This document shows, in pieces, positions 34,730-45,769 of a DNA stretch of 64,000 nt. The translations under genes and the position numbers were made by a program. A model generated the notes under the pieces. It was not told where the DNA came from and made no database searches. It worked only from the letters and a program-made list of their open reading frames with translations. Numbering within the stretch: position 1 is the first letter of the stretch; each line of letters opens with the position of its first letter. The DNA comes from Phytoseiulus persimilis. Its lineage: Eukaryota; Arthropoda; Arachnida; Mesostigmata; Phytoseiidae. The stretch lies in contig CM075103.1 in the NCBI GenBank assembly GCA_037576195.1, positions 23,994,001 through 24,058,000 of the forward strand, written 5' to 3'.

Positions 34730-35900
34730 ACTGTATAGCGCGATCAGGTTCGATCAACTCAGTGTGGTGGGAAATGCTTATTAGTCTATTCGACGGTTCT
34801 ATGGCGTGAATAGCTATGCATCGCGTCCCTGGTACATCGCCGTCTTCGCCGACGTACACGACGGCAACCTCGTTCGCTGTAGGCAAATCATATAGTCTAC
34901 CCGGAAGCCCCGGTGGTTGCAGGAGGTCGAAGTCGCACTTGTCGTTTTGGGGTAAACGGTGCCGCTGTGCTGTGGCTTCGGAATTATCCAGAATATAGAG
35001 TTGACCGTAACGCCTGGGTTCTCCCTCAGGGGGATGGAGGGCCCCTATATTGGTATACACTTGTCCATGAATACGAAAACAATACGGCCCGTAGCCTCTC
35101 GGAACTTCGATTTCCGCCCCCCATTGAAGCCATCGCGAGGGCAGAATCATAGTTCCGGATCAGATCATGAAAGTTTTTGTGCTGCCGTTCGGAGCACGGT
35201 GTCGTCTCGCTGTATCTTTGGAGAAGTTCTCGTAGGAAGCGCGGGAAGTTTTGGAGTTTGGTCAACGTGATCCGGCCCAAATTACAACAGTCCTGATACA
35301 ACGTTGGATGATGTGGTTTTCGTTTGGTCAGGAAATGCTTGGCAGTGCGCGCATTTTTGAGACATGGAGCCCAAATAATGCGGTTTCAACACAACTCACG
35401 TTGAGAGCCCTTTCATAGGATGCACTGAGAGCGGGTGCATTGCACGCGTTCGCGGCGGGCTCTTGTAGAATGCTCATTCGCTCTGATTCCTCTGTTTGCG
35501 ACCCTCGTCTCCGAAGCTTTGTGCGAGAATCTTGAGTGTGTATCTTGCGTCGCTTGCGCATCGCTCGGGGGTTGTAATCGCTACCGCTCGGGTTTGCGGA
35601 GCTTCCGTCGGAATCGTGAATCGTTGTCCGACGTCAACGATCGCGCTCGTGCGTCTGGCAGTGGTCTCGGCTCCTCCGATGGCTGTCTGCGGAGATTTCT
35701 CTTCGAAGCTCGCGTCCGTGTTTTCCTGCGTTCCCGACTCTCGGGGTCGTAATCCTCGTCGCTTCCCGGAGCTCAAACTTCCCTCGAATCGTGTCTCGCA
35801 CTCGTCCCTGGATCAGCACTGGGACACTGTGGTACCACGGGGCTTGGCTGACTGTGAAGCGCAGAAATGTCTCGAATTCTCGACGAATTCGCACGAGCTA
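34730..35900 (-). pseudogene. Helitron Rep-helicase protein, N-terminal fragment (decayed)
   Basis: The best-preserved part is 34730-35301. An NYDSALAMASMG segment is followed after a frame change by GPYCFRIHGQVYTNIGALHP, then RRYGQLYILDNSEAT and LPTANEVAVVYVGEDG, all characteristic of the Helitron helicase-like N-terminal region of animal Helitron proteins. Upstream pieces (35330-35900) are Arg/Glu/Ala-rich, like the basic N-terminal tails of such proteins, but in several frames. The rolling-circle (HUH) motif and the helicase domain are absent; the element's 3' terminus follows about 60 bp later. It cannot support transposition. Confidence 0.8.
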
Positions 35901-36900
35901 GCCGGGTAGCTTTCGCCAAGGACTGCATTGCAGCGCTAACCGGGAGATTACAACGTTGGAGTTCACTGTCAAAGTTGGGGCACCGCACTGAGTGGCAGAT
36001 CGAGGATGGGTTTTGGAAGGGCCAAATCACTTCTTCAGCTTCCGCAAGTGGAAGTGTTGCGCGCCAGCCAGAACAGGCCGACTCTCAGTGTGAGGGGGAA
36101 AAAGTAAAAACGGGTGCCGATATGGAGGTGGAATGCGAGTCTGAAAAGAATACTTGGTACGGGTTCGTAGCGCGAAATGTCGTAAGTTAGGCATACTTGA
36201 TCGTTACTTCATTCAAACTTGTCCCGTAGATGCAGTCGATCCTAGAGGTGTTCGATTGTCATACACAGCAAGAGGGAAGCTAATCGACATAAATGCTGGA
36301 TCGGCGACCGTCCTGCAGAGGCTCTATTGGCATCTGATGAACGCGCAAAGAAATTCTCCCAAGAGATCTGAGTCCAATGGTGCACCCAAGGTAGTGGGAT
36401 AAGGAGGAAGTTTTCCATGGTGACCTGAAATTATACACCCAATGGAATGTGTGCTCGGTATTAAGGCTGAAGACGCGCAGCCTCCTAGGATGCCGGCGAG
36501 CGGAGCACCAATAGGTTTCGTGTTTTGCGGCTCGCACGCGTGGTTCCCGAAGTCCCCGAATGCTGATCGCAGGGGATTGTGTGAGGTGTCGACTGGAACG
36601 TGACAGCGCCCGAACTCTCAGCTGGGCTGTGTCAGCTGTGATTTGTGAACGGCGCCGTCGGCGGATGGCTTCCAACAGTTGAGCCGCTTCACAGCGACCC
36701 CGCGGTGAAGTAGAGCGGGTTCCATTCCTCCATCTATTCCTGGGAAAACCGATGGCCCGATGGGGCATACACGGAATTTATGATAGTCACCAGCCGGCCT
36801 TTGGCCGACTGGAGTCGGCCGCGCTGCGCGCGGTTGGACGGCGTTCCCTGCCATCGAGGCGCTTTCCTCTCCCTTCACTGGGTCAGCATTCTGATTTTGA

Positions 36901-39900
36901 GAAATATGGTCAGATTGACCCCGGAATCACCCCTCCAGAGTTGGGAATTAATGCTCAGATTGGTCTCGGAATCACCCCTCTAGAGTTGGGAAGTGATGCT
37001 CAGATTGACCCCGGAATCACCCCTCCAGAGTTGGAAAGAAATGCTCAGATTGGTCTCGGAATCACCCCTCCAGAGTTGGGAAGTAATGGTCAGATTGGTC
37101 TCGGAATCACCCCTCCAGAGTTGGGAAGTAATGCTCAGATTGACCCCGGAATCACCCCTCCGGAGTTCGGAAGTAATGCTCAGATTGGTCTCGGAATCAC
37201 CCCTCCAGAGTTGGGAAGTAATGCTCAGATTGGTCTCGGAATCACCCCTCCAGAGTTGGGAAGTAATGCTCAGATTGGTCTCGGAATCACCCCCCAGAGT
37301 TGGGAAGTAATGCTCAGATTGGTCTCGGAATCACCCCTCCAGAGTTGGAAAGAAATGCTCAGATTGGTCTCGGAATCACCCCTCCAGAGTTGGGAAGTGA
37401 TGCTCAGATTGACCCCGGAATCACCCCTCCGGAGTTGGAAAGAAATGCTCAGATTGGTCTCGGAATCACCCCTCCAGAGTTGGGAAGTAATGCTCAGATT
37501 GGTCTCGGAATCACCCCTCCAGAGTTGGAAAGTAATGCTCAGATTGGTCTCGGAATCACCCCTCCAGAGTTGGAAAGTAATGCTCAGATTGGTCTCGAAA
37601 TCACCCCTCCAGAGTTGGAAAGTAATGCTCAGATTGGTCTCGAAATCACCCCTCCAGAGTTGGAAAGTAATGCTCAGATTGGTCTCGGAATCACCCCTCC
37701 AGAGTTGGAAAGTAATGCTCAGATTGGTCTCGGAATCACCCCTCCAGAGTTGGAAAGTAATGCTCAGATTGGTCTCGAAATCACCCCTCCAGAGTTGGAA
37801 AGTAATGCTCAGATTGGTCTCGGAATCACCCCTCCAGAGTTGGAAAGTAATGCTCAGATTGACCCCGGAATCACCCCTCCAGAATTGGGAAGTAATGCTC
37901 AGATTGGTCTTGGAATCACCCCTCCAGAGTTGGGAAGTAATGCTCAGATTGGCCCCGGAATCACCCCTCCAGAGTTGGGAAGTAATGCTCAGATTGGTCT
38001 CGGAATCACCCCTCCAGAGTTGGGACGTAATGCTCAGATTGGTCTCGAAATCACCCCTCCAGAGTTGGGAAGTAATGCTCAGATTGGTCTCGGAATCATC
38101 CCTCCAGAGTTGGAAAGTTATTGCCAGATTGGTCTCGGAATTACCCCTCCAGAGTTGGAAAGTTATGGCCAGATTGGTCTCGGAATCACCCCTCCAGAGT
38201 TGGAAAGTTATAGGCAGATTGGTCTCGGAATTACCCCTCCAGAGTTGAAAAATTATGCTCAGATTGGTCTCGGAATCACCCCTCCAGAGTTGGAAAGTAA
38301 TGCTCAGATTGGTCTAGGGATCACCCCTCCAGAGTTGGGAAGTAATGCTCAGATTGGTCTCGAAATCACCCCTCCAGAGTTGGAAAGTAATGCTCAGATT
38401 GGTCTCGGAATCACCCCTCCAGAGTTGGGAAGTAATGCTCAGATTGGTCTCGGAATCACCCCTCCAGAGTTGGAAAGTAATGCTCAGATTGGTCTCGGAA
38501 TCACCCCTCCAGAGTTGGAAAGTAATGCTCAGATTGGTCTCGAAATCACCCCTCCAGAGTTGGAAAGTAATGCTCAGATTGGTCTCGAAATCACCCCTCC
38601 AGAGTTGGAAAGTAATGCTCAGATTGGTCTCGGAATCACCCCTCCAGAGTTGGAAAGTAATGCTCAGATTGACCCCGGAATCACCCCTCCAGAGTTGGGA
38701 AGTAATGCTCAGATTGGTCTTGGAATCACCCCTCCAGAGTTGGGAAGTAATGCTCAGATTGGCCCCGGAATCACCCCTCCAGAGTTGGGAAGTAATGCTC
38801 AGATTGGTCTCGGAATCACCCCTCCAGAGTTGGGACGTAATGCTCAGATTGGTCTCGAAATCACCCCTCCAGAGTTGGGAAGTAATGCTCAGATTGGTCT
38901 CGGAATCATCCCTCCAGAGTTGGAAAGTAATGCTCAGATTGGTCTCGGAATCACCCCTCCAGAGTTGGAAAGTAATGCTCAGATTGGTCTCGAAATCACC
39001 CCTCCAGAGTTGGAAAGTAATGCTCAGATTGGTCTCGAAATCACCCCTCCAGAGTTGGGAAGTAATGCTCAGATTGGTCTCGGAATCACCCCTCCAGAGT
39101 TGGGAAGTAATGCTCAGATTGGTCTCGAAATCGCCCCTCCAGAGTTGGAAAGTAATGCTCAGATTGGTCTAGGGATCACCCCTCCAGAGTTGGAAAGTAA
39201 TGCTCAGATTGGTCTCGAAATCACCCCTCCAGAGTTGGAAAGTAATGCTCAGATTGGTCTCGGAATCACCCCTCCAGAGTTGGAAAGTAATGCTCAGATT
39301 GACCCCGGAATCACCCCTCCAGAATTGGGAAGTAATGCTCAGATTGGTCTTGGAATCACCCCTCCAGAGTTGGGAAGTAATGCTCAGATTGGCCCCGGAA
39401 TCACCCCTCCAGAGTTGGGAAGTAATGCTCACATTGGTCTCGGAATCACCCCTCCAGAGTTGGGACGTAATGCTCAGATTGGTCTCGAAATCACCCCTCC
39501 AGAGTTGGGAAGTAATGCTCAGATTGGTCTCGGAATCATCCCTCCAGAGTTGGAAAGTTATTGCCAGATTGGTCTCGGAATTACCCCTCCAGAGTTGGAA
39601 AGTTATGGCCAGATTGGTCTCGGAATCACCCCTCCAGAGTTGGAAAGTTATAGGCAGATTGGTCTCGGAATTACCCCTCCAGAGTTGAAAAATTATGCTC
39701 AGATTGGTCTCGGAATCACCCCTCCAGAGTTGGAAAGTAATGCTCAGATTGGTCTAGGGATCACCCCTCCAGAGTTGGGAAGTAATGCTCAGATTGGTCT
39801 CGGAATCACCCCTCCAGAGTTGGAAAGTAATGCTCAGATTGGTCTCGGAATCACCCCTCCAGAGTTGGAAAGTAATGCTCAGATTGGTCTCGAAATCACC

Positions 39901-40457
39901 CCTCCAGAGTTGGAAAGTAATGCTCAGATTGGTCTCGAAATCACCCCTCCAGAGTTGGAAAGTAATGCTCAGATTGGTCTCGGAATCACCCCTCCAGAGT
40001 TGGAAAGTAATGCTCAGATTGGTCTAGGGATCACCCCTCCAGAGTTGGGAAGTAATGCTCAGATTGGTCTCGAAATCACCCCTCCAGAGTTGGAAAGTAA
40101 TGCTCAGATTGGTCTCGGAATCACCCCTCCAGAGTTGGGAAGTAATGCTCAGATTGGTCTCGGAATCACCCCTCCAGAGTTGGAAAGTAATGCTCAGATT
40201 GGTCTCGGAATCACCCCTCCAGAGTTGGAAAGTAATGCTCAGATTGGTCTCGAAATCACCCCTCCAGAGTTGGAAAGTAATGCTCAGATTGGTCTCGGAA
40301 TCACCCCTCCAGAGTTGGAAAGTAATGCTCAGATTGACCCCGGAATCACCCCTCCAGAGTTGGGAAGTAATGCTCAGATTGGTCTTGGAATCACCCCTCC
40401 AGAGTTGGGAAGTAATGCTCAGATTGGCCCCGGAATCACCCCTCCAGAGTTGGGAAG
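36901..40457. repeat. 45-bp minisatellite, left block (about 79 units)
   Basis: Unit: ggtctcggaatcacccctcc + agagttgggaagtaatgctcagatt. Variants include gaccccgg for ggtctcgg, gaaagt for gggaagt, and a group with ttattgccag, ttatggccag and ttataggcag. That group recurs at 38115 and 39555, exactly 1,440 bp (32 units) apart, showing higher-order duplication. Because 45 is a multiple of three and the unit lacks stops, two plus-strand frames stay open for 250-1,000 codons and the minus strand is open in part. Confidence 0.95.
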
Positions 40458-40459
40458 TA

Positions 40460-40675
40460 CCCTAAAATCCCTCATATAACGGACCCTTCATTTCGCCGAA
40501 TTGTCCCTCAGATAACGGACCCCTCAGATAAAGGACTCCTAAGATAACTTTCTCCCGGGGCTCGCGGCGTCGTGTTTCCTCCAACGATGCTCATTTTGAG
40601 TTTTCATTCACATCATACAGGCCTGCTACTTGAAGTCCGTTATCTGAGGGGTCCGTTATACGCGGGATTTTAGGG
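40460..40675. mobile_element. 216-bp MITE inside the minisatellite
   Basis: The terminal inverted repeats start CCCTAAAATCCC and end GGGATTTTAGGG, and share ataacggacccctcagataa-like sequence further in. It is flanked by TA at 40458-40459 and 40676-40677. Removing it with one TA restores a perfect 45-bp unit (gggaag-ta-atgctcag). No coding capacity; TA duplication suggests Tc1/mariner-type mobilisation. Confidence 0.93.
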
Positions 40676-43500
40676 TAATGCTCAGATTGGTCTCGGAATC
40701 ACCCCTCCAGAGTTGGGACGTAATGCTCAGATTGGTCTCGAAATCACCCCTCCAGAGTTGGGAAGTAATGCTCAGATTGGTCTCGGAATCATCCCTCCAG
40801 AGTTGGAAAGTAATGCTCAGATTGGTCTCGGAATCACCCCTCCAGAGTTGGAAAGTAATGCTCAGATTGGTCTCGAAATCACCCCTCCAGAGTTGGAAAG
40901 TAATGCTCAGATTGGTCTCGAAATCACCCCTCCAGAGTTGGGAAGTAATGCTCAGATTGGTCTCGGAATCACCCCTCCAGAGTTGGAAAGTAATGCTCAG
41001 ATTGGTCTCGGAATCACCCCTCCAGAGTTGGAAAGTAATGCTCAGATTGGTCTCGAAATCACCCCTCCAGAGTTGGAAAGTAATGCTCAGATTGGTCTCG
41101 AAATCACCCCTCCAGAGTTGGAAAGTAATGCTCAGATTGGTCTCGGAACCACCCCTCCAGAGTTGGAAAGTAATGCTCAGATTGGTCTCGGAATCACCCC
41201 TCCAGAGTTGGGAAGTAATGCTCAGATTGGTCTCGGAATCACCCCTCCAGAGTTGGAAAGTAATGCTCAGATTGGTCTCGGAATCACCCCTCCAGAGTTG
41301 GAAAGTAATGCTCAGATTGGTCTCGAAATCACCCCTCCAGAGTTGGAAAGTAATGCTCAGATTGGTCTCGAAATCACCCCTCCAGAGTTGGAAAGTAATG
41401 CTCATATTGGTCTCGGAACCACCCCTCCAGAGTTGGAAAGTAATGCTCAGATTGGTCTCGGAATCACCCCTCCAGAGTTGGAAAGTAATGCTCAGATTGG
41501 TCTCGAAATCACCCCTCCAGAGTTGGAAAGTAATGCTCAGATTGGTCTCGGAATCACCCCTCCAGAGTTGGAAAGTAATGCTCAGATTGACCCCGGAATC
41601 ACCCCTCCAGAGTTGGGAAGTAATGCTCAGATTGGTCTTGGAATCACCCCTCCAGAGTTGGGAAGTAATGCTCAGATTGGCCCCGGAATCACCCCTCCAG
41701 AGTTGGGAAGTAATGCTCAGATTGGTCTCGGAATCACCCCTCCAGAGTTGGGACGTAATGCTCAGATTGGTCTCGAAATCACCCCTCCAGAGTTGGGAAG
41801 TAATGCTCAGATTGGTCTCGGAATCATCCCTCCAGAGTTGGAAAGTAATGCTCAGATTGGTCTCGGAATCACCCCTCCAGAGTTGGAAAGTAATGCTCAG
41901 ATTGGTCTCGAAATCACCCCTCCAGAGTTGGAAAGTAATGCTCAGATTGGTCTCGAAATCACCCCTCCAGAGTTGGGAAGTAATGCTCAGATTGGTCTCG
42001 GAATCACCCCTCCAGAGTTGGGAAGTAATGCTCAGATTGGTCTCGAAATCGCCCCTCCAGAGTTGGAAAGTAATGCTCAGATTGGTCTGGGGATCACCCC
42101 TCCAGAGTTGGAAAGTAATGCTCAGATTGGTCTCGAAATCACCCCTCCAGAGTTGGAAAGTAATGCTCAGATTGGTCTCGGAATCACCCCTCCAGAGTTG
42201 GAAAGTAATGCTCAGATTGACCCCGGAATCACCCCTCCAGAATTGGGAAGTAATGCTCAGATTGGTCTTGGAATCACCCCTCCAGAGTTGGGAAGTAATG
42301 CTCAGATTGGCCCCGGAATCACCCCTCCAGAGTTGGGAAGTAATGCTCAGATTGGTCTCGGAATCACCCCTCCAGAGTTGGGAAGTAATGCTCAGATTGG
42401 TCTCGGAATCATCCCTCCAGAGTTGGAAAGTTATTGCCAGATTGGTCTCGGAATTACACCTCCAGAGTTGGAAAGTTATGGCCAGATTGGTCTCGGAATC
42501 ACCCCTCCAGAGTTGGAAAGTTATAGGCAGATTGGTCTCGGAATTACCCCTCCAGAGTTGAAAAATTATGCTCAGATTGGTCTCGGAATCACCCCTCCAG
42601 AGTTGGAAAGTAATGCTCAGATTGGTCTGGGGATCACCCCTCCAGAGTTGGGAAGTAATGCTCAGATTGGTCTCGAAATCACCCCTCCAGAGTTGGAAAG
42701 TAATGCTCAGATTGGTCTCGGAATCACCCCTCCAGAGTTGGGAAGTAATGCTCAGATTGGTCTCGGAATCACCCCTCCAGAGTTGGAAAGTAATGCTCAG
42801 ATTGGTCTCGGAATCACCCCTCCAGAGTTGGAAAGTAATGCTCAGATTGGTCTCGAAATCACCCCTCCAGAGTTGGAAAGTAATGCTCAGATTGGTCTCG
42901 AAATCACCCCTCCAGAGTTGGAAAGTAATGCTCAGATTGGTCTCGGAATCACCCCTCCAGAGTTGGAAAGTAATGCTCAGATTGGTCTCGGAATCACCCC
43001 TCCAGAGTTGGAAAGTAATGCTCAGATTGGTCTCGGAATCACCCCTCCAGAGTTGGAAAGTAATGCTCAGATTGGTCTCGAAATCACCCCTCCAGAGTTG
43101 GGAAGTAATGCTCAGATTGGTCTCGGAATCACCCCTCCAGAGTTGGAAAGTAATGCTCAGATTGGTCTCGGAATCACCCCTCCAGAGTTGGAAAGTAATG
43201 CTCAGATTGGTCTCGGAATCACCCCTACAGAGTTGGGAAGTAATGCTCAGATTGGTCTCGGAATCACCCCTCCAGAGTTGGGAAGTAATGCTCAGATTGA
43301 CCCCGGAATCACCCCTCCAGAGTTGGAAAGTAATGGTCAGATTGGTCTCGGAATCACCCCTCCAGAGTTGGGAAGTAATGCTCAGATTGACCCCGGAATC
43401 ACCCCTCCAGAGTTGGAAAGTAATGGTCAGATTGGTCTCGAAATCACCCCTCCAGAGTTGGGAAGTAATGCTCAGATTGGTTCTAGAATCACCCCTCCAG
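40676..43500. repeat. 45-bp minisatellite, right block (about 62 units)
   Basis: This continues the left block after the MITE. The ttattgccag variant group appears a third time near 42430, 59 units after the second copy once the MITE is subtracted. Long open frames run through it on both strands (minus 40656-43628, plus 40713-43625), a by-product of a stop-free unit whose length is a multiple of three. Confidence 0.95.
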
Positions 43501-44083
43501 CTTCTGAAAAGTATAGTCAGACTCGTACCGGAATCACCTCTCCAGACTCGGGAGAGTATGTTCAGATTGGTCCCAGAATCACCTTCATGTCTTTCAGAAA
43601 AAGTGCGGACAAACTGACAGACTGACAAACAGACAAACTGACAGACTAAGCCGATTATATATAGTAAGGATCATTCCGTGTGAGTTTCGAGAGATTGCAG
43701 ATAACTTTTTGGCGTCAGCACGGCGGTCGGCGTGGTGGTGCGGCCACGTAGATGCCCGTGTTTTCACAATACGGACGGGGGTGGATAATTCTTGCAGCGA
43801 TTCTTGTGGGGTACGTTCAGCATGGCATGGCGTGGCGAACCCGTGGTGCTATTAGCGAGTTTCGGAGATGGGCCATAAAGTTTTCGGCAACAGATGGAAT
43901 TTCGCTGCAATGAAGTAGATCCCTTTTTTTCTGATTACTACTCAGGAATTACGCGAGGAATGCTGCCGCTTGTCGACGTACCGGTCCGGCTACAGAATTA
44001 GAATCTTCTGCTAGAGTTTCAAGAGATTCCTTGGAACTTTTTTGTCCACCTCCAGCTCCTTAGCCTTTCATATATAGTAAGGA

Positions 44084-44291
44084 TAAGGGTATTCGAGCCC
44101 ATTCTGGCAGCCATGACTGCCCCGACCAGTCCTAACTTATGGATCGAGTACGTTGATTTTATCGGGACCAGTCTTGCCTCCGAGGCAACGAAGAAGATCT
44201 GCGCGGCGCCGTGTTTCGCCACCTCTCTGACACATGAAACACATCCCAGTGCCGACAAGCTCGCGTCGCAGAACACGTGCAGTTCTCGGGT
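44084..44291 (-). pseudogene. BEL/Pao RNase H, N-terminal part
   Basis: HVFCDASLSALG holds the first catalytic Asp of the RNase H fold, followed by FFVASEARLVPIK, the BEL/Pao 'ASKARVAP' motif. The frame runs to the Helitron H insertion at 44084 and resumes at 34668 in the same phase. Helitron I lies about 90 bp upstream in the coding sense. Confidence 0.85.
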
Positions 44292-44378
44292 GACGTCGCG
44301 CTCGTTTGTGTTTATCTTTCGGTGTAGACGAAAGCGCGTGTTTGAGTGCGTCTGTTGTCTCCGCGAATTATTTGAGTA

Positions 44379-45453
44379 CTAGCCGGGCTTCGACCGACTA
44401 CGCTGGCTGACCCGTCCCTTGCTTTGGGAGTCTTCTGCTGACAGACACACATTGCCTTATATGTAGTGTCATGAGACCTTCGGGAGTGGCCACCGATTCT
44501 CGATAGGATTCTGACCTGGAATCGAGGCACTTTCCTCTCTCTTCACTTGGCCAGCATCATGGTTTTGAGAAGTATGGTCAGATTGGTTTCGTAATCACCC
44601 CTCCAGATTCGGAGAAGTATGGTCCTATGTCCTTCCCGGTGAGCCGCCCTACATTATGCAGTTTGTTCCAAGTCGATCCGATCAATACCGGAGGAGCCTA
44701 TTGAGGACAAACAAACAAACAGACAATCAAACAAACAAACAGATCCGGGGTTTTTATATACAGGGTGGTCATCGTAAGTCGGGAACTTTCTCACCCTCTC
44801 TTCTTCTGCTCATAACTCGGTGAAAAATGGTCGGATTCTGGAAAACCTTTTTGCGTTCGATAGCTGGAAGGACGGCGCCCGACTATGGAGTTGCCGGGTC
44901 GATCCGACAACTTTTTTTTTTTCCCCGAAAATCCGGAGTTGTCGGATCCACCCGGCAGCTCCATAGTCGGGTAGTCTGGACCAATCTAAGAACTTTTTGC
45001 CATCGGAAAAATTTTCGAATTCGGCATCCCTGATGAGCTACGGGCCTAAATGCAATGAGTACGCGATCTTGTCAGGTGGTCGATCCTGACGTCGAGGTTG
45101 AAACGATCTTTCGTCCTTCTCACAGATCCTGAGCTAGAAATCTGGAGTTGCCGGGCGTTTGAGCAGCATCCTATCCTGCCTCGACTTTAGCACTTTCTAA
45201 TTCGATCGGTTGACTTTAGAAGTTTGTCGATCAGTTTTTTGAGAAAAGTTGAAAAAAAAAATTGCAATTTTTAGGCCGATTTAAAAAAATCAATTTTCTA
45301 CCGATCTACGAAATTCGGAAAAAATACGCGCCGTCGTTCCAGCTATCGAACGCGGAAAGATTTTCCAGAATCCGACCATTTTTCACCGAGTTATGAGCAA
45401 AAGAAGAGAGGGTAAGAAAGTTCCCGACTCACGATGACCACCCTGTACATAGA
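44379..45453 (-). mobile_element. Helitron I, short, with a foldback element inside its 5' end
   Basis: The 3' end is the hairpin gtcggtcgaagcccggc with CTAG at 44379-44382, followed by T (44378). The 5' end is TCTATGTATATATAAAAACC starting at 45453 after an A, interrupted after seven bases by the foldback element at 44761-45445. Without it, Helitron I is under 400 bp and has the 5' and 3' modules with only about one degenerate 45-bp unit (44570-44630). It lies between the RT and RNase H pieces of the BEL/Pao element. Confidence 0.83.
44761..45445. mobile_element. Foldback DNA transposon, 685 bp
   Basis: Terminal inverted repeats begin CAGGGTGGTCATCGT and end ACGATGACCACCCTG, extending more than 100 bp inwards (ctcataactcggtgaaaaat against its complement). 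TA flanks both ends (44759-44760, 45446-45447). A second palindrome at 44878-44971 (cccgactatggag ... ctccatagtcggg) lies inside the left half. No transposase frame. Confidence 0.9.
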
Positions 45454-45493
45454 TCTCTCCTGTAAGCTCCGTGTTCCGATCGTGTTTTTGTTT

Positions 45494-45706
45494 TCAACAA
45501 GCTTGTAGCTGTATCTTTGGTCTGACTGTGAGTGGAGAAATGAATCCGAGGGGATCATAAATATGTGCCGTGCCCTTCAGGATCGTCCTTCTCGACGGAA
45601 TGTTTGCTTCCAATGTCTCTATCGCCGGCACGACGTCCATGTGGAGCTGGTCTGTCTTTTGGTTCCACCCTACCTGCCTGAAGGTAATTGAAGGCAATTT
45701 AACCAA
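45494..45706 (-). pseudogene. BEL/Pao reverse transcriptase fragment
   Basis: The frame contains VGWNQKTDQLHMD and then AHIYDPLGFISPLTVRPKI, the highly conserved segment after the RT fingers/palm in BEL/Pao elements. The upstream RT motifs with the catalytic Asp pair, and all of the protease, are missing: only some tens of bases separate this piece from the Gag zinc knuckles, so a large internal deletion occurred. A stop follows at about 45494. Confidence 0.88.
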
Positions 45707-45769
45707 ACTAGGCCGGTCTGAAAGAAAACTAATCCCTTCGGCCTCCTCCTGAGTTTGCCTGCGTCTATC

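Larger units (their letters stand above)
36790..43670 (-). mobile_element. Helitron E, 6,881 bp, mostly a giant 45-bp minisatellite
   Basis: The 5' end is TCCTTACTATATATAATCGG at 43670, preceded by A (43671). The 3' end is the hairpin gtcggccaaaggccggc with CTGG at 36790-36793, followed by T. A unique 5' module (43500-43670) and 3' module (36790-36900) enclose about 141 tandem copies of a 45-bp unit. The element sits in the 5' non-coding part of Helitron H; excision gives ...gatagtca-tcattccg... on the plus strand, an A/T junction. Relatives A, D, F and I have 0-41 units, so the array grew enormously in this copy. It carries no gene. Confidence 0.88.
34669..44083 (-). mobile_element. Helitron H, with Helitron E nested inside
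   Basis: The 5' end on the minus strand is TCCTTACTATATATGAAAGG at 44083, preceded by A (44084). The 3' end is a GC-rich sequence ending GGCCGGCTGG at 34669, followed by T (34668). This fits Helitron insertion between A and T without target duplication. The insertion lies in the RNase H domain of the BEL/Pao element, and both flanks read in one frame when it is removed. Without Helitron E it is 2,534 bp and holds the decayed N-terminal part of a Helitron replicase (34730-35900), so it is an internally deleted derivative of an autonomous copy. Confidence 0.88.

Noticed and set aside
37300-40479. 1,059-codon plus-strand frame of perfect 15-residue repeats, and the similar 990-codon minus-strand and 970-codon plus-strand frames
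   Set aside because: Frames are open on both strands over the same bases. The unit is a non-coding tandem repeat inside a Helitron, present in several other copies in either orientation, so the openness follows from unit length and lack of stops.
36901-43500. CRISPR array
   Set aside because: The 45-bp units are directly contiguous, with no unique spacers, and the genome is eukaryotic.
33977-44291. Two separate BEL/Pao copies with overlapping RNase H domains
   Set aside because: The apparent overlap came from reading Helitron H's 3' end as protein. With the Helitron boundaries at 44083 and 34669 the two halves abut in phase without overlap.
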